Both the position numbers and the translations under genes were made by a program. Source: Homalodisca vitripennis (Eukaryota > Arthropoda > Insecta > Hemiptera > Cicadellidae). Taken from it: 64,000 nucleotides of DNA. Under the pieces are notes generated by a model, which saw only the letters and a program-made list of their open reading frames with translations, was not told the DNA's origin and searched no databases. Of the stretch, positions 1 to 12,246 are shown piece after piece (position 1 is the first letter of the stretch; every line of letters starts with the position of its first letter). The stretch spans positions 104,159,001 through 104,223,000 of the forward strand of contig NC_060207.1 in assembly GCF_021130785.1 (NCBI RefSeq), in the 5' to 3' direction.

Positions 1-299
1 ACTATTTAATGAAAAATTATAAACACAGAAATTTGAGATATTTTATTTATGCTTATAAATATTGTTTCACTCCATGACTTCAGAGCCTCGAAACACTACT
101 CTTAAATTATTTTAATGGATCAGGAGATTGGAATATCTTCCAGTGACCTTCACTTAGGAGTGTCTGGTTTGCCATTTATGCCTATGACATCCCTGTTATT
201 CAGCAGTAATTTGTATGCGAACCTGCTGGTAATGAATAAATAAATTGCGTCTTGATTTTTACCATGCTTATCAGCAGTGTTTTTTATTACTCTTATTTA
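1..299. other. AT-rich sequence, nothing assigned
   Basis: No open frame longer than a few dozen codons and no terminal repeat is visible. A run resembling AATAAATAAATT near 235-245 could be the decayed 3' end of a LINE, but this is only a guess. Confidence 0.4.
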
Positions 300-690
300 C
301 TTTTTCTTACCCAATGCTCTATCATGGGCCCAATTCTATTCCGTATCTTTGTGGCTGATCTGTCCTCCAATAAACTGTGACTTGTACCAATATTCAGATG
401 ACAAATCGGCTGGTCATGGGGAGGGATCTGCAGTCTCTGCATTCTTGCATCTCTGAGTGCTTGGACTAGCTTAATAACTGGTTCCTTACCAATGGTGTTA
501 AGCTTAATGAATATAAAACTATATTAGTTAATTTTAGTATATTCTACATATTGTGGGGAACAATGTTTCAATGTGTCTTCCACCAACACATTGTTGTCTC
601 CAAACTGAGCTTTTCTTCTCTTACTTGGCAAAAGAATTTAATTGAATTTGATTTATGCTAGGGTTCTGGTCAATTGTGTATCATAAGAGG
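300..690 (+). pseudogene. LINE reverse transcriptase fragment (palm domain)
   Basis: Frames on the + strand read like the palm of a non-LTR retrotransposon reverse transcriptase. A GPILFRIFVADL-like block is followed by YSDD in the place of the catalytic YADD, and then by a conserved stretch ending LNEYKTILVNF that normally follows the active site. Frameshifts and stops interrupt it, so it is a dead fragment. Neither the fingers upstream nor the 3' end of an element can be recognised. It belongs to the same general jockey/CR1-like group as the larger LINEs in this window, but the clade is not resolved. Confidence 0.7.
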
Positions 691-808
691 AGTATATATT
701 TCTAATTTTAAAAATATGAACTGTGATCCACTATATGGGATTGCACTAAAAAATGTTAACAGAGTATTTGTCATTTAAAAAACCTAAATACATAATAAGT
801 TTGATATA

Positions 809-1404
809 CAGTAGAACCCCTCTAATCGTATCACCTTCGGGAGTGGTAGTATAGTATGAACGAATAAAAGATTGGATTATACAAAAAAGCCAATATTTAT
901 TACATTTATTACTGCAAATGTTGAGATTCTGGGGCACAAGGGTAATTCTATAGGTCTAGTCTACTGCAGGAGAAGACTGTTGGGGTTCGGTGGGGTTTGT
1001 TCCCTAAGAGTCAAAGGTTCTTGCCAGCCTAGACAAGGGTGTGACTCTCCCTGCCTGCTTTGACTGGAGAGGCTGGTTCAGAGCTGGCCTCTCCTTCTTC
1101 CAAGGGGAAATGACTTGATTTTAGTGCCCTAAACTTTTCCTCATGAACCTTGACATGAGGTGGCCCCTACTTCCAACGTTACCCATCCAAAATATCCTGT
1201 CACTCCGGAAGCAGTGTAAAGGTCCTTATAGGACTAGGTAAAAATTTTATAAGCTTTTTGTTCCAAGAAAACAAAAAAACAGTAAACAATGGCAAACGAT
1301 GGGTGGTGTATCATCGACAAGTCAGTACAAGCTCACGAGATCAAGCATGGATGGATTAACCAGAACGACAGACCAGCTGAGGGCAGATTAGAGGGGTTCT
1401 ACTG
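809..1404. mobile_element. Pogo/Tigger-type MITE
   Basis: A 596-bp non-autonomous DNA transposon. It is bounded by perfect 19-bp inverted repeats, CAGTAGAACCCCTCTAATC at 809-827 and its reverse complement at 1386-1404. Each end is flanked by TA (807-808 and 1405-1406), the target duplication of the Tc1/mariner superfamily. The CAGT start of the repeat resembles pogo/Tigger termini. A 63-codon + strand frame at 872-1063 has no recognisable transposase motif and is probably incidental. The perfect ends suggest a fairly young insertion. Confidence 0.85.
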
Positions 1405-2534
1405 TATTTTTGAAAAATAATGTAATAATATAGAAATAATTTTATCTTTTGTAAAAAGATGTTTGTCCAAATTTGTTTATAAATAATGGCCAGATCTCCT
1501 ATAAATCAAGACAACTTTTTTCATACCTTGCTCATTCTTCGAGTAAATTACTACATTCCTTGCTAAATAATCAACCAATTGTATAAATTAACAACAAATG
1601 TTATATTTAAAATTTATTTCTTACAGTTAAAAGAGTACCTTGCAAGCAATACATTTTACTCCTTAAAGGAATATTTAAAACAAATACACCTCTTTTAAAA
1701 ATGGAAATGGTAGAATAAGGTAGATGATGCATGGATATATGATTTGCTTTTCTAAATTTGTAACTTTATTTAAATTAAACAATAATTTATTACTATGATA
1801 CAGGGTGTTCAGACCACCCGGCCACTATCTCCTGTTGTTGAACCGTTTGACGTAAAGTGATACAATATCTGTAACCCTAATAAATCACATATGACAAACG
1901 TCTCAAAATTGATTTTGTCGTATTTAAAATACAGGATGTGCCCATAAATGAAAAGTCACAGGTTTGAATCTCAAAAATTTAAAATAGCAAGATAGGTCAT
2001 GTGGCACATAATTTTCAAGGCCTTTGATCTCTGAACAATTTGGTACAACATTTTTTAAATATCTTATCTTGTACAAATGGTAGGTGGTTTTTGGAAAAAA
2101 TTTGAATTTTCTCTTGTTTAAATATGGTACTTTTGTTCTTAAACTTGCAAGTTTAAATTTTTTATATTAGAAAGAACACAAGATAAGCTTTCAAACGGTA
2201 TATCGTATGACCATTTTTGCAAGTTTTTCTTACAGCACTAAATTTTTTAAATTTAGAAAAGCTTTTAAATAAGAACATAGGTCATGGGGCTCATTAAATT
2301 AAAGATTGTTAAGGAAACATTTTCTTACTTTAAACTTTATTTCTGTCCCTTCTAGTTTACAAGTTATTATATGATTCAAGTATTATTCTTACTAATTACC
2401 AAATTGCTTATTTTAACAATGGTTCAAATTTAGTAAAATATGTATTATAACGTTGTAATGCATTCTAAAAAAGTAACATTGATAAAAAATCTATGCTATG
2501 GTAAACGTAGAAAGCTTATAGGTGGGATAGATAG
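1405..2534. other. Non-coding sequence between two mobile elements
   Basis: There are no coding frames. A TACAGGGTGTTC motif at about 1801-1812 and TACAGGATGTGC at about 1931-1942 resemble the ends of common insect MITEs, but no matching partner or target duplication could be fixed. Confidence 0.4.
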
Positions 2535-2905
2535 GTTGATTCAAGATTCAAGATTCAAGATCTTTATTAGTTGTTAAACATGATTTACATGCAATAAACA
2601 TCGTCAGTAATATGAATGGCTTAAAAAATATTTAAACTAAGAACTTCTTATTTCAGTTTCCTTAAGCTTCTTTCAATTTCTTAATTTTTAATAATTAATT
2701 AACAAATTTAAATAGAGTAACAAGAAACTAACAACAAGAATTAACCAGAAAATATTAACAAGATTAAACAGTGAATAACAAAACAATAACAAAAAGCCTA
2801 TAACTAGTGAATTAAAAAATAATCGAGATAAAATTGCTAAAATTAGTCAACAATTTAAAATAAACTACAACAAATCATCAGTTAATGAATGTATTATCCT
2901 AATTT

Positions 2906-5700
2906 TAAAATCTCATATCACTAGTATCACTTGCCAAATATTGTTCTATAGAATAAAAAGCTTTCTCTTTAAACCAGGTCCTCAGTACATTTTTAAATTT
3001 CACCATGCTGACTGAGACCATGCTATTCTTGGTAGTTTATTAAACAATTCTATTTCAATAAATATATGACTTTTCTTTGTTTTCTCTAAATCTAACACTT
3101 AAAACATCTAACTTTCCATTATTATCGAGTTGGGTAACTATGTACATCCTGTCTTAGCTGATATTTACTTAAGGTTTGCCTTAACTCTTAACAAACAATC
3201 ATAAATAAATAGACAAGGCAGAGTCATTATATGTAATTCTTTAAAAACTGGGTAGCAAGACTCTCTTTCTGGTATACCCTTAACTACTCTTAGTGCCTTT
3301 TTTTGCCATAAAAACACATTGCTTGGCTGCACTACTATTACCCCATAACACCACTACACATACAGTAGATGAGGATGAAAGAATGCATAGTAAGCTGTCA
3401 ACAGCATCTCTCTGAACTTACACAGCTTTTTAATTTACGTAATAAATAAATTACTCTAGCTAATTTTTTACAAATAGTTTGAATATGAAAGTCCCAGCTT
3501 AGCCTACTATCTAAATATATACCTAACTGCTTAACAGGTTTAAAATTATTGCTTACATTTAAAATCTAAGGAGAAACATATGTGTTCAGTTTTGTCATTA
3601 TTTACTACAAGAGAGTTGACTTTGAACCATTCTTTGCTCTTTCTAATGCTCTGCTCTGATCCAACATAAGAAGGTCTAGCTGTTTGTTCCTGCTCAGTAG
3701 TGTTGCATCATCTGCATATAGAACTGAATTGCAAGGCATGCTATTTGCAAAGTCATTCACCGCTATAATGAACAAGAAAGGTCCTAATACTGATACCTTG
3801 TGGTACACCAATTTTTACATTACAGAAATCAGATTGGTCCATTAGCCTGTACCACCGTCTGCCTTCTACCAGTGAGGTATGATGAAAAAAGTCTCAGTTC
3901 CCCCATCCTTAACACCATATTGATTTAGTTTTTTCAACAGCAAGTCAAGTGGAATGCAGTCAAAATGCTTTTGATAGATCTATTAGTGTAGCAGAACATA
4001 TGGTTTTACATTCAAAACTATTTAAGACTTTACTGACTAAACTGATTCTACAGCCTTGATAGTATTACGGCCACGTATAAAACCCAAACACTGCTTATCA
4101 CAGATAAGACCAATTCTGTGATATATATCCATACAGCTGCTCTTTTATACAATGTTCAAAAATCTTACTAAAAATAGGTACCAAAGATATTGGGCGATAA
4201 TTGGCTGGATTCCGTTTATCTCCTTTCTTATAAATAGGTATCACTTTAATTGCTTTCATAACATTTGGAAATAACGTTTTGCTGAAGCATCATATTGTAC
4301 AGATATAATAGTGGCTCCAATTCATAACATAAATAATTTCTTTTACAACCTTGTTTGAAAAACCATATATGTCCTCACTTTGAGATGAACTTAACTGTGA
4401 TACACATTTCAAAATATCAAATTCTGTAATGTGATGCCACTTAAACTTTAAATCTAAATTAGAATGACTAGGACAGGTATTGGTTTAAAAAATTCTAAAG
4501 CTTTGCTACTATTATTGTTTTGACTGATGGCATTACTTTGATTTAGCTGGGAAGCAGCATTAACAAAATATTCATTCAATTGTTTGGAATCCACTTCTGG
4601 TTTCTTTACTTAATTTTATACTTTGACTTTCTGCTTTTATTACATTCCATGCAGCTTTACACTTGTTATTTTGCATTTTGAAATGTAAATGACTATTTGC
4701 AGCTATCTTTGCCTGAGTAATTTTACACTTGTATCTTTTTTTTTGCCAAAGCATAGTTATTCTTAAGCTGAATTTTATCCTCATTATTTACACCATGTTT
4801 TAACCTATCGTACAAAACTAGCAAAAATTCTCTCATTTTCTTCAGTTCAGGTGTAAACCATTAACTTTCGGTTTGTTTTCTTAAAGAGTTAACTTTAGTT
4901 TTTCTTAACCTTACAGCAGTTATTATAGATACCTGACAATACACCAATAAATGAACTGAAAGCCTCATCTACATCACTATACATTCTTAATGGCATACCA
5001 ATCTACGTGTATTAGTTGAGCTTTCAAGTTAGAAATTGCTCCTGGTTTCAGATTTCTTACACATACAATATTTATTCTCTTTAATCCCTCGTTAAATTTG
5101 TATTGTTAAATGTTACAAAAAGTCCTGCATGGTCAGACAAACAAGGTTTAAATACTTTACAGTTAGTTTTTTCTTTCAAGTCATTAGTTATGACATTGTC
5201 CAGGCATGCATTGTTTCTTGTACTCTCAGTATTTAAGCAATATAAGTTGTAAGATCTAAGCATGTTTAGGAAGGATAACAGTTTTAAGTGTGTTCTTTTT
5301 TATGTCAATATTAAAATCACCTGATATTATAATCAATGCTCCATTGTACTTCTTAATTACAAACTTAATCAATAGTTCTAATAAATAAATAAACATACAT
5401 ACATCTGAAGTAGGTGTACGGTAAATGGTAATAACAATGCTATTTATGTCATTCAAAATAATTGCTGATACCAGTCAAATACTCCTCAAGACAGAACAAA
5501 CTACTTACATTAATTACGTTTTTAATTTTTATAACCCACTTTGACAAATATGCAACACCCACCCCTAGTTAAGAGGAGGTTTTCTACAGTAAATATCTGC
5601 TAAAAAACATACCCTGATGGAATATACAGTGAACTTTCATCTTGATTCAACCAGTGCTCATTGATAGTTATTATGTTACAATTTAAATTTATCTAATGCT
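2906..5700 (-). pseudogene. LINE-A copy 1 ORF2: endonuclease and reverse transcriptase
   Basis: Split over several frames. The endonuclease (APE type, target-DNA nicking) is recognised by a SGDFNIDIKKN block near 5280-5330 and by a run with ACLDNVITND and SDHAGLFVTF near 5085-5230, the usual catalytic GD.N and SDH motifs. The reverse transcriptase active site reads [10 protein letters not shown] near 3690-3730. The C-terminal part (2906-3600) can be aligned with the intact frame at 26442-27194. Numerous small indels prevent translation of one continuous protein. They could be mutational decay or uncorrected read errors. Confidence 0.8.
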
Positions 5701-6099
5701 AATTCTAAAGAAAACAACTTATTTCTAATGGACTGTATATTTAGATGGAATAAACTCAGGAGTTTGTCAGTGTTGGTTGTGGTGTCGAAGGCTGAAGGTT
5801 CCCCTGTAGGTGGTTGGTCGTTTTCCCGCCGTGTCGGTCTGGTCCCTGACGTTATTTGTGCTCGGGTTGACAGCTGCTTATCCCCGCTGCCTCACATATT
5901 CTCTCCGCCAACCATCTCTTACCAGTTCTATTGAGATGCATACCGTTTGATGTGTGCATCTGCCTCTCCGCTTTGCTAGCCTCCACCACAGTCACATTCG
6001 TATAGCCATCTCACCGAGTCTTTTGAGTTCCAAGTTAGTCCTTCCTGGTCTCTTGGTTGACACATGACCAATCAACCAAGTCGTATCTATTCGGAAGGT

Positions 6100-7229
6100 C
6101 CACTAGTATAATTTTTTTATCCTTACATTCGTCAAGAGTTTTTTTAATTCCTTTTTAATGCTTCTTCTCCCTCATTCCTAGCCACATCATTAGTCCCACA
6201 CATAATAACTAACATGTCTTCTTCATCTTTTTAGCTCTTCATCAATATTTTTCCTACTAAGAATTTGCGATGCACGGCCTCCAGGAGTGACAAAACCCAC
6301 AGACTTGAGAGACTTGTTATGCTGATCATTATTTATTTGGGTGTTAATATGCCACGACAAGTCCTTCCCATGACTATCCGCACAGATCAACATTTTCTTC
6401 TTAGGAATTCTGTCCTCAACCTCATGCAAGACACTTGTGTCCTCCACTGCACTATCATCGGGTGGTGTTAAAAATATTGTAGCGATTTTCAGAAAAATAA
6501 CTAGGCCCAACATTCTTACTTTTTTGTAAAAGACTGCCTTTTAAGAAAATTAACTTTATTCTGCTCTTTGTTAACCACAGATGAGTAGGAACGGTGATTA
6601 ATAGTACGGTTAAGTTTGCTATTTTGAGAAAAGGATGTTAAAAACTGCTGGTAAACTATTTCGTTTACTATCATGTTTCTTTTTTGAGACAACAGTAAAA
6701 GACTCTTCAGATGTCACTAAGTTATTCTTTAATTCTTTAAATTTCAGCTTGAAGCAAAATAATTTTCTCCTCTTTTTTGCAACACCATAGTTTCGAGACA
6801 GACATTTTGATTCCTAAGATCTTCAATTTCTTGTTTTAGCTTTTTGCAGATCCTCATTTAATGTATTCACAACAAAGTGTAAATTTTTCTAATTGTTGTT
6901 CAAGTTCTTTGTTTACTTCCATTGTAATATCATTAGTATGCCTAGTCTCCATGTTTATGAATGGATCACTCTCATTTAGGTCAGTTTTGTTTTCCTCAGA
7001 GGATTCACAGTGATCCATCATCCTCTGATCGTTTATTCATACATTTGTCACAAGACCACTTGATGTTAGACCTTGTCTATTTGTTTGAGTTCTCTTATAG
7101 TAAGTGAAGTACATTTCATATGATACCATTGTAGACACACTCATTCCTACATAACACAGCTCTACAATTATTGCCAACATTTTTTTGGCATTCACCACAG
7201 GGATGCTCAGGTTTATTTTCCTTTTCCAT
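6100..7229 (-). pseudogene. LINE-A copy 1 ORF1: PHD-like finger, coiled coil, SGNH esterase-like domain
   Basis: Reading starts at an ATG whose complement lies at 7227-7229. A cysteine-rich block follows (CGECQKNVGNNCRAVLC, then C and H residues), spaced like the PHD-type finger of CR1-group ORF1 proteins. It is followed by a Glu/Lys/Leu-rich probable coiled coil (about 6720-7000). The reading then enters a frame at 6223-6513 with LICADSHGKDLSWHI, matching the GDSH block I of SGNH/GDSL esterases. Such a PHD plus esterase ORF1 is known from CR1-like LINEs. Its role is thought to be RNA or nucleoprotein handling during retrotransposition. Frameshifts make this copy non-functional as written. 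Confidence 0.7.
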
Positions 7230-7395
7230 CCTTTCTAGGCATTATTTATTTGTACACAAAAGAAAATAAATTGATTTTTTGAACTCAATGTACCAATAAA
7301 TATATAATATTTTTGTAACTAGAACACAATAAAATGTTTTATAAAAATACAATAATAATAAAATCACCTCTGAAGGAAGCAAAAAATATAAACTA

Positions 7396-7470
7396 TGCTG
7401 GAGTTAGATTTGAACCATGAACCTTTGACACAACTGTCTGAACCTCTACCACTGAGCTACAATATGCTGA
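7396..7470 (-). pseudogene. tRNA-like relic (tRNA pseudogene or SINE head)
   Basis: On the minus strand there is an A box (TAGCTCAGTGGTAGAGG) followed about 35 bases later by a B box (GGTTCAAATCT), the internal RNA polymerase III promoter pattern of tRNAs. The D-arm sequence is textbook, but the anticodon stem and part of the T stem do not pair well. It is therefore a decayed tRNA copy or the head of a tRNA-derived SINE rather than a working tRNA gene. Confidence 0.6.
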
Positions 7471-8190
7471 TGCCATCTGGCAGACGATATCACTAATCTG
7501 TCCCACTACTGCATGAAGTAGCAAGTTTGAGCAAGACGAATTCTGTTGTATATTTATATTATTTAGATTTTATAATTGCTTGAAAGAATATTGAAAGTTT
7601 ATTAGTTATATACAATTTAATATAGAAAATCTTAATTAAAATCACTGCCACTTCTCTCCAAACTCCAAAATGTTATATTTACACAGCATCCATTACAGCA
7701 TTTTTAAACGTTTAACAAATCTTAAAACAGCTGATCAACAATGATATTTCGATTTAAAATAACATATGTATTTTTCTAATATATGCAATCATTTTATTAT
7801 TAAGTCATTGCCAACTACAGCTTTTTGGTCAGTTGCTATTTTTGTCTCAACTCAATATTATTTTCTATCTTTTTGTAGTTATAATATTGTTTTTTTATTA
7901 TATTGTTATTTTTTTATCAGGAATTCATGTCAGTTGACTTTTTTCAAAAAATATTATTCGTTAAGTTTTGTTATCTTATTTGTTGTTCTCGGTAGTTTTA
8001 GTTGTTTTTCTGTGATCATGTTAATATTCAAACCTTTTCTCAATGTTACACAATGAAATTGTATTGTACAAATGGCAAACTGTTGGAGAGTAAATAAATG
8101 AATGGGAGATATACATCTCATATAGTTCAGCTGTTCAAAAACATAATTGACTAAATGTAAGAGGAAGGTGAACTGGAGCAAAACTCAACA
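7471..8190. other. AT-rich sequence, nothing assigned
   Basis: A 96-codon + strand frame (7766-8056) encodes Phe/Leu/Ile-rich sequence, as expected by chance from T-rich DNA. A minus-strand frame overlaps it. Neither has recognisable motifs. Confidence 0.4.
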
Positions 8191-8194
8191 TTCG

Positions 8195-10612
8195 CATTGA
8201 ATTGAATATATTTGTCACATAATTCAATTCAATGGTAGCAGAATGACATAAATAAAATAGTAGACATTTAACTTCAGTATCAATCTGATGTAAGATAATT
8301 TGCTGTTCACAAATATGTTTTAATCCAAATATAACAATTAACAAAATATAACAATGAACAAGTATAACAATTAACATATATAAACATTAACAAATAATAA
8401 AATAACAAAATGTAAGAATAATTTGTGAGATATAAATATTACCCCTAAAATATTATGTCATCTAATGAAACATCGTAGCATTTGTCTAAACTATAATAAG
8501 CTTTTTCTAAAAACCATTTCTTAACAAGTTTTTAAAAATATTTACAGACAAAGACTTTACATTTAGAGGTAATTTGTCAAAAAGCTTTATACCAACATGT
8601 AAGTATCTTATTTTTGACTTAGACGTTAAAATTGTTCATCAATAAGTTTTTTATTTCTGGTGTTGTATATGTGTTTATTACTTCTTAAATAAAATGCTAC
8701 GTAATGCTCTTTAACATACATAATTGACTGAAACATGAACACACAGGATAACGTTTACGTTTTTACGAATACTTAGATTAATAAAATGAGATCTACATGA
8801 TCCAATGTCCCTAATTTCCAAAATACATCTAATTGCCTTCTTTAGCCATATAAAAACTGTTGAGCCTCAGACTAGTTTCCCCAAAGAGTTTTACCGTATA
8901 ACAGGAGACAGTAAAAAAATAGCAATAAGCATTTGAAATAAATTCCTTACTGGTACATGTCTGTAGTTTCTCAAATTTTACACGATTGATTTGTATGTTC
9001 ACCCCAACTAAGATTGCAGTCTAGATTTATTCTTAGGAGTTAAAAACATATATTCTCAGTGTTTTTAAGCCCAAAAACTATTTTTTTGGTCTTATTTCTG
9101 TTAAATAATAATTTATTATTTTCAAGCCATATGCAAGATTTTTTAAATGTGGTTTCACTGTTTTTGAGTAATATATTAAGATGTTTTCCTACAGTTAACT
9201 ATTTTGTATTCGCATATAAATCACAATTGCTGTATAAGAAACTTGGGAGATCATTAGTAAAAATAATAAAAAGAAATGGCCCAAGTACTGAGCCCTAGGA
9301 ACCCTGTTTAATACTTTTTGCAGACTTGATTATTGGTTCACCAGTTTCAACCATTTGATATCCATCCATCAAGTATTACCGTAATAGATTTAGGAATCTA
9401 ATTATTTAAAAGTAACTCCATTCTAATTTAATATCTATAGATCTTTTTTAACCTATCATAAGTATCTTTGTACACTGTGTTGGATTTTATCTGTAAAATA
9501 AATGTCCAAATTAATGTCACCGATTATAACCAGATTATAATTCTTAAATTTGTTGAATTTATTCAAAAAGAGAATCAGATTATTTAGAGCATCATCAAAC
9601 ACCTCAATAATTGAATCTGGTGTTCCATAAATTGTGATAACAATTAGTTTTATAGTCGGGAAAACAACAGACGCTACTTCAAACACCTTTTCAAGATTGA
9701 ATTGCTGTACATTTATTGGTTCATAATCATAAACAAAACTATTACTAACATATATAGATACTCCCCCATGTCCTATTTTTTCCTACAATAATTAGCTGCC
9801 AAATTATACCCACTAGGCAAGTACAAATCCATCTCCAGAGAAGCAAGCCAATGTTCAAGGCAAATTATATTATGTTTACATTCATTTAAAACAATTCAAT
9901 TCATTAATCTTATTTCTAAGACACTGAATATTGATATGAAATATTGTAATGTTATCGGGAAAATTGTTGTATGTCATTTTGAAGTCTATGTCTTCAACCC
10001 CTCTTCTGTTGACATGAAGTTTTCCTCTGGCATAGAGTCCACATTAGTCTAATTGGGTTTGGTAGGCCCGAGATAGAGGTGATTCTCCTGTAATATATAT
10101 CAAGGTCTCCCATATCTTCATTGCCAACCATGTCTTTCCTACTAAATTTAAATGTATACCATGTACAGTATGCATGTGTCTCTCAGCTGTACTCGCTTCT
10201 ACAAACCTCACATTATCATAACGGTCACTTAAAGTTTTTAGTTTTAAATTAGTTTTATTAATTTCTCTATTGACACATGATCAGTCCGATTTGTCATATC
10301 TTTGAGGTAAGTCTACTAAAACCACTTTGTTATCAGTACAAAGGTTAAGAGTACTTTTTATACCGTCCAATACTTCATGTACTTTGTTTCTGGCAACATC
10401 ATTGGAATCAAAATCAGGATGTCTTCTTTATGCATTAATTCTTGTTTTACATTCTTCTCATTTAAAACCTGCTTGGTACGGCTTCCATGTTTAAAAAAAG
10501 CAACAGCCTGATACTTTTAAAAGGTGGTTTTATGCATATTTTAATATGCCAAGATAAATCCTTGCCATGACTGTCTGCACAAATTAAAATTATATTTCTA
10601 TGACAGTTTTTA
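8195..10612 (-). mobile_element. LINE family C, 5'-truncated and decayed
   Basis: A minus-strand LINE related to family A. The C-terminal reverse-transcriptase region lies at about 8450-8900. The fingers and palm are poorly preserved up to 9400. An endonuclease block with LVIIGDINLDIYF is readable at 9456-9686. At the 5' end the esterase motif reads ILICADSHGKDLSWHI (about 10545-10605), the same block as in the copy at 6.4 kb. The element ends there, so the PHD-like part is missing. Stops and frameshifts are frequent. The 3' boundary near 8195 is set by an AATTCAATTCAATG repeat and is uncertain by tens of bases. Confidence 0.7.
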
Positions 10613-12246
10613 TAATATTCATTTCATAATATATATTTAATTTGTTTTGATATTTAAGTTTTTTTATTACTGTTTTAAAATTATCAAATAAATTTAGCAA
10701 TTAAATATAATAGTTTTTTAATTAAAAGCCAACCATGTATGCGATAGCATCAGTATTTGGAGAGCTATTTTTTGTATAGCCATAATGATGATTTTGTTTT
10801 GGACATGATATATGCTAGCTATGAACTCGCTTAGTAATTGTCAGGTTAATTTAACTTTTATTAACTGAAATAGTGCATTAGAAGAAGAATAGTGCTGAAT
10901 ATGTTTAAACGTTTTCTTCCCAAATGAGTTTAAAAATTTATTTTAAAGTTATCACCAATATGTCACTGTCATATGATTCCTCTTCATAGGCATGTCTGGC
11001 TTTTAAAGTTGTGATAAGTGTAATTTCACTCTTACAAAGGAAGGGGCTTATCACAAAAATAGTGTCCAATGTATAGTCAACTCAGTTTTACGAAACAAAG
11101 AATTTTGCATGTGGGTTTTGAACGCATTTCCTCTTACATTCTGCTAAACTTAGTGAATAAGTGCATTGTCGCACAGCAAAATTATAAGAATTAAATAAAA
11201 TAAAAGTTAAACTATAAATGTTGTTATATTTGTGGTCAATACATGTTCAATGATTTCATAGAATCAGTGTTTATACCATTGTATTTTGTCATCCTAATTG
11301 CTATTAAAAAAATTTATCTAATTTTTTAGATATTCCTTTTTTCTTGTCTGTACTTAGTCCATATAACATTTCTACAGTAGGTTATAGCATTATTAAAAAA
11401 TGCTTTAGGTTGTAGGTATAGGCCTAACATGTAAATATTTTTAAAGGGGCAGCTTAGACAAAAGAGTATTTGCGGATTTGTAGAAAATCATTATTGTACC
11501 TTTCTAAAAGAGTATTAAATAAAGGTTTTTGCTAATCATATTTTGTTTCTCTGTGTAATCAATGTTTGCAATGCCATCTTAAATGTATTTAACCTAAGTA
11601 AGGAAGATTAAAGTATTTAAAACAGCAATTAAACATTGCAAGCTTTCCGAACTACATTGAGAAATTCACTTACATTCAGCCATCTGCATGGCATTAGAAC
11701 TACTATGGAAAATAGCTATACAGCAATAACCACTAATTCCCTAGAATTAACAATCTGAGGTTCATTGACCACAGATAAGTCTGCTTGAATACTGCTTACA
11801 AAGTTACGGGTAATGTGCAGACACCAAATTTAATTTTAATTACTAATAATAGTACTTGTATCAACAGTTATACTAACCACAGGAAAATAAATTTAATTTT
11901 AAATGGTCCTTTTAAAAATTAGGGAACAGTTTTGGAAACTTTTTGACTACCTTGTATGTATTGTTTTATTAGTGACTGTCCCCAATTATTTTTATCTTTG
12001 ATTGCTGATTTCCTTCCAATAACATTTGTTCTGTTTGATTTGACCAATTTTTAGTTTTTAATATTCCATACGATGTTCAGAAACATATGGAACATCATAT
12101 TAGCTACATTTAATTTACATTTAAATCTTTTGGTTTTATCAGTTCTTCTGAACAAGTCAAAACAACAATTAAATGAGTTTCCAAACACTATTACATTGCT
12201 TAATCTGAAACTGCAAGGGAGGTAACAAAAGTATGCCCTGTTACAG
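10613..12246. other. Non-coding, upstream intron of the coiled-coil gene
   Basis: No exon-like frame with good splice borders was found, and there is no promoter signal. Because the exon starting at 12247 begins with a clear 3' splice site (TTACAG), this stretch is probably intronic. Upstream exons would then lie before the window or were missed. Confidence 0.5.

Larger units (their letters stand above)
2535..7250 (-). mobile_element. LINE family A, copy 1 (long, both ORFs present but broken)
   Basis: A non-LTR retrotransposon read on the minus strand. Its 3' end at about 2535 is a short tandem repeat of TTGAATC after an AATAAAGAT motif, as in other jockey/CR1-like elements ending in microsatellite-like repeats. 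Going upstream come ORF2 (reverse transcriptase then endonuclease) and ORF1 (esterase, coiled coil, PHD-like finger, start near 7229). The 3' part, 2539 to about 3725, is nearly identical to 26088-27244. Compared with that copy, it carries many one- and two-base insertions that break the frame. The exact 5' end and a target duplication were not found. Confidence 0.85.

Noticed and set aside
5728..5934. Plus-strand 68-codon frame inside LINE-A
   Set aside because: Antisense to the LINE-A coding region, and the peptide has no recognisable content.
7766..8377. Hydrophobic small frames that look like membrane proteins
   Set aside because: T-rich DNA gives Phe/Leu/Ile-rich peptides by chance, and no start context or homology is visible.
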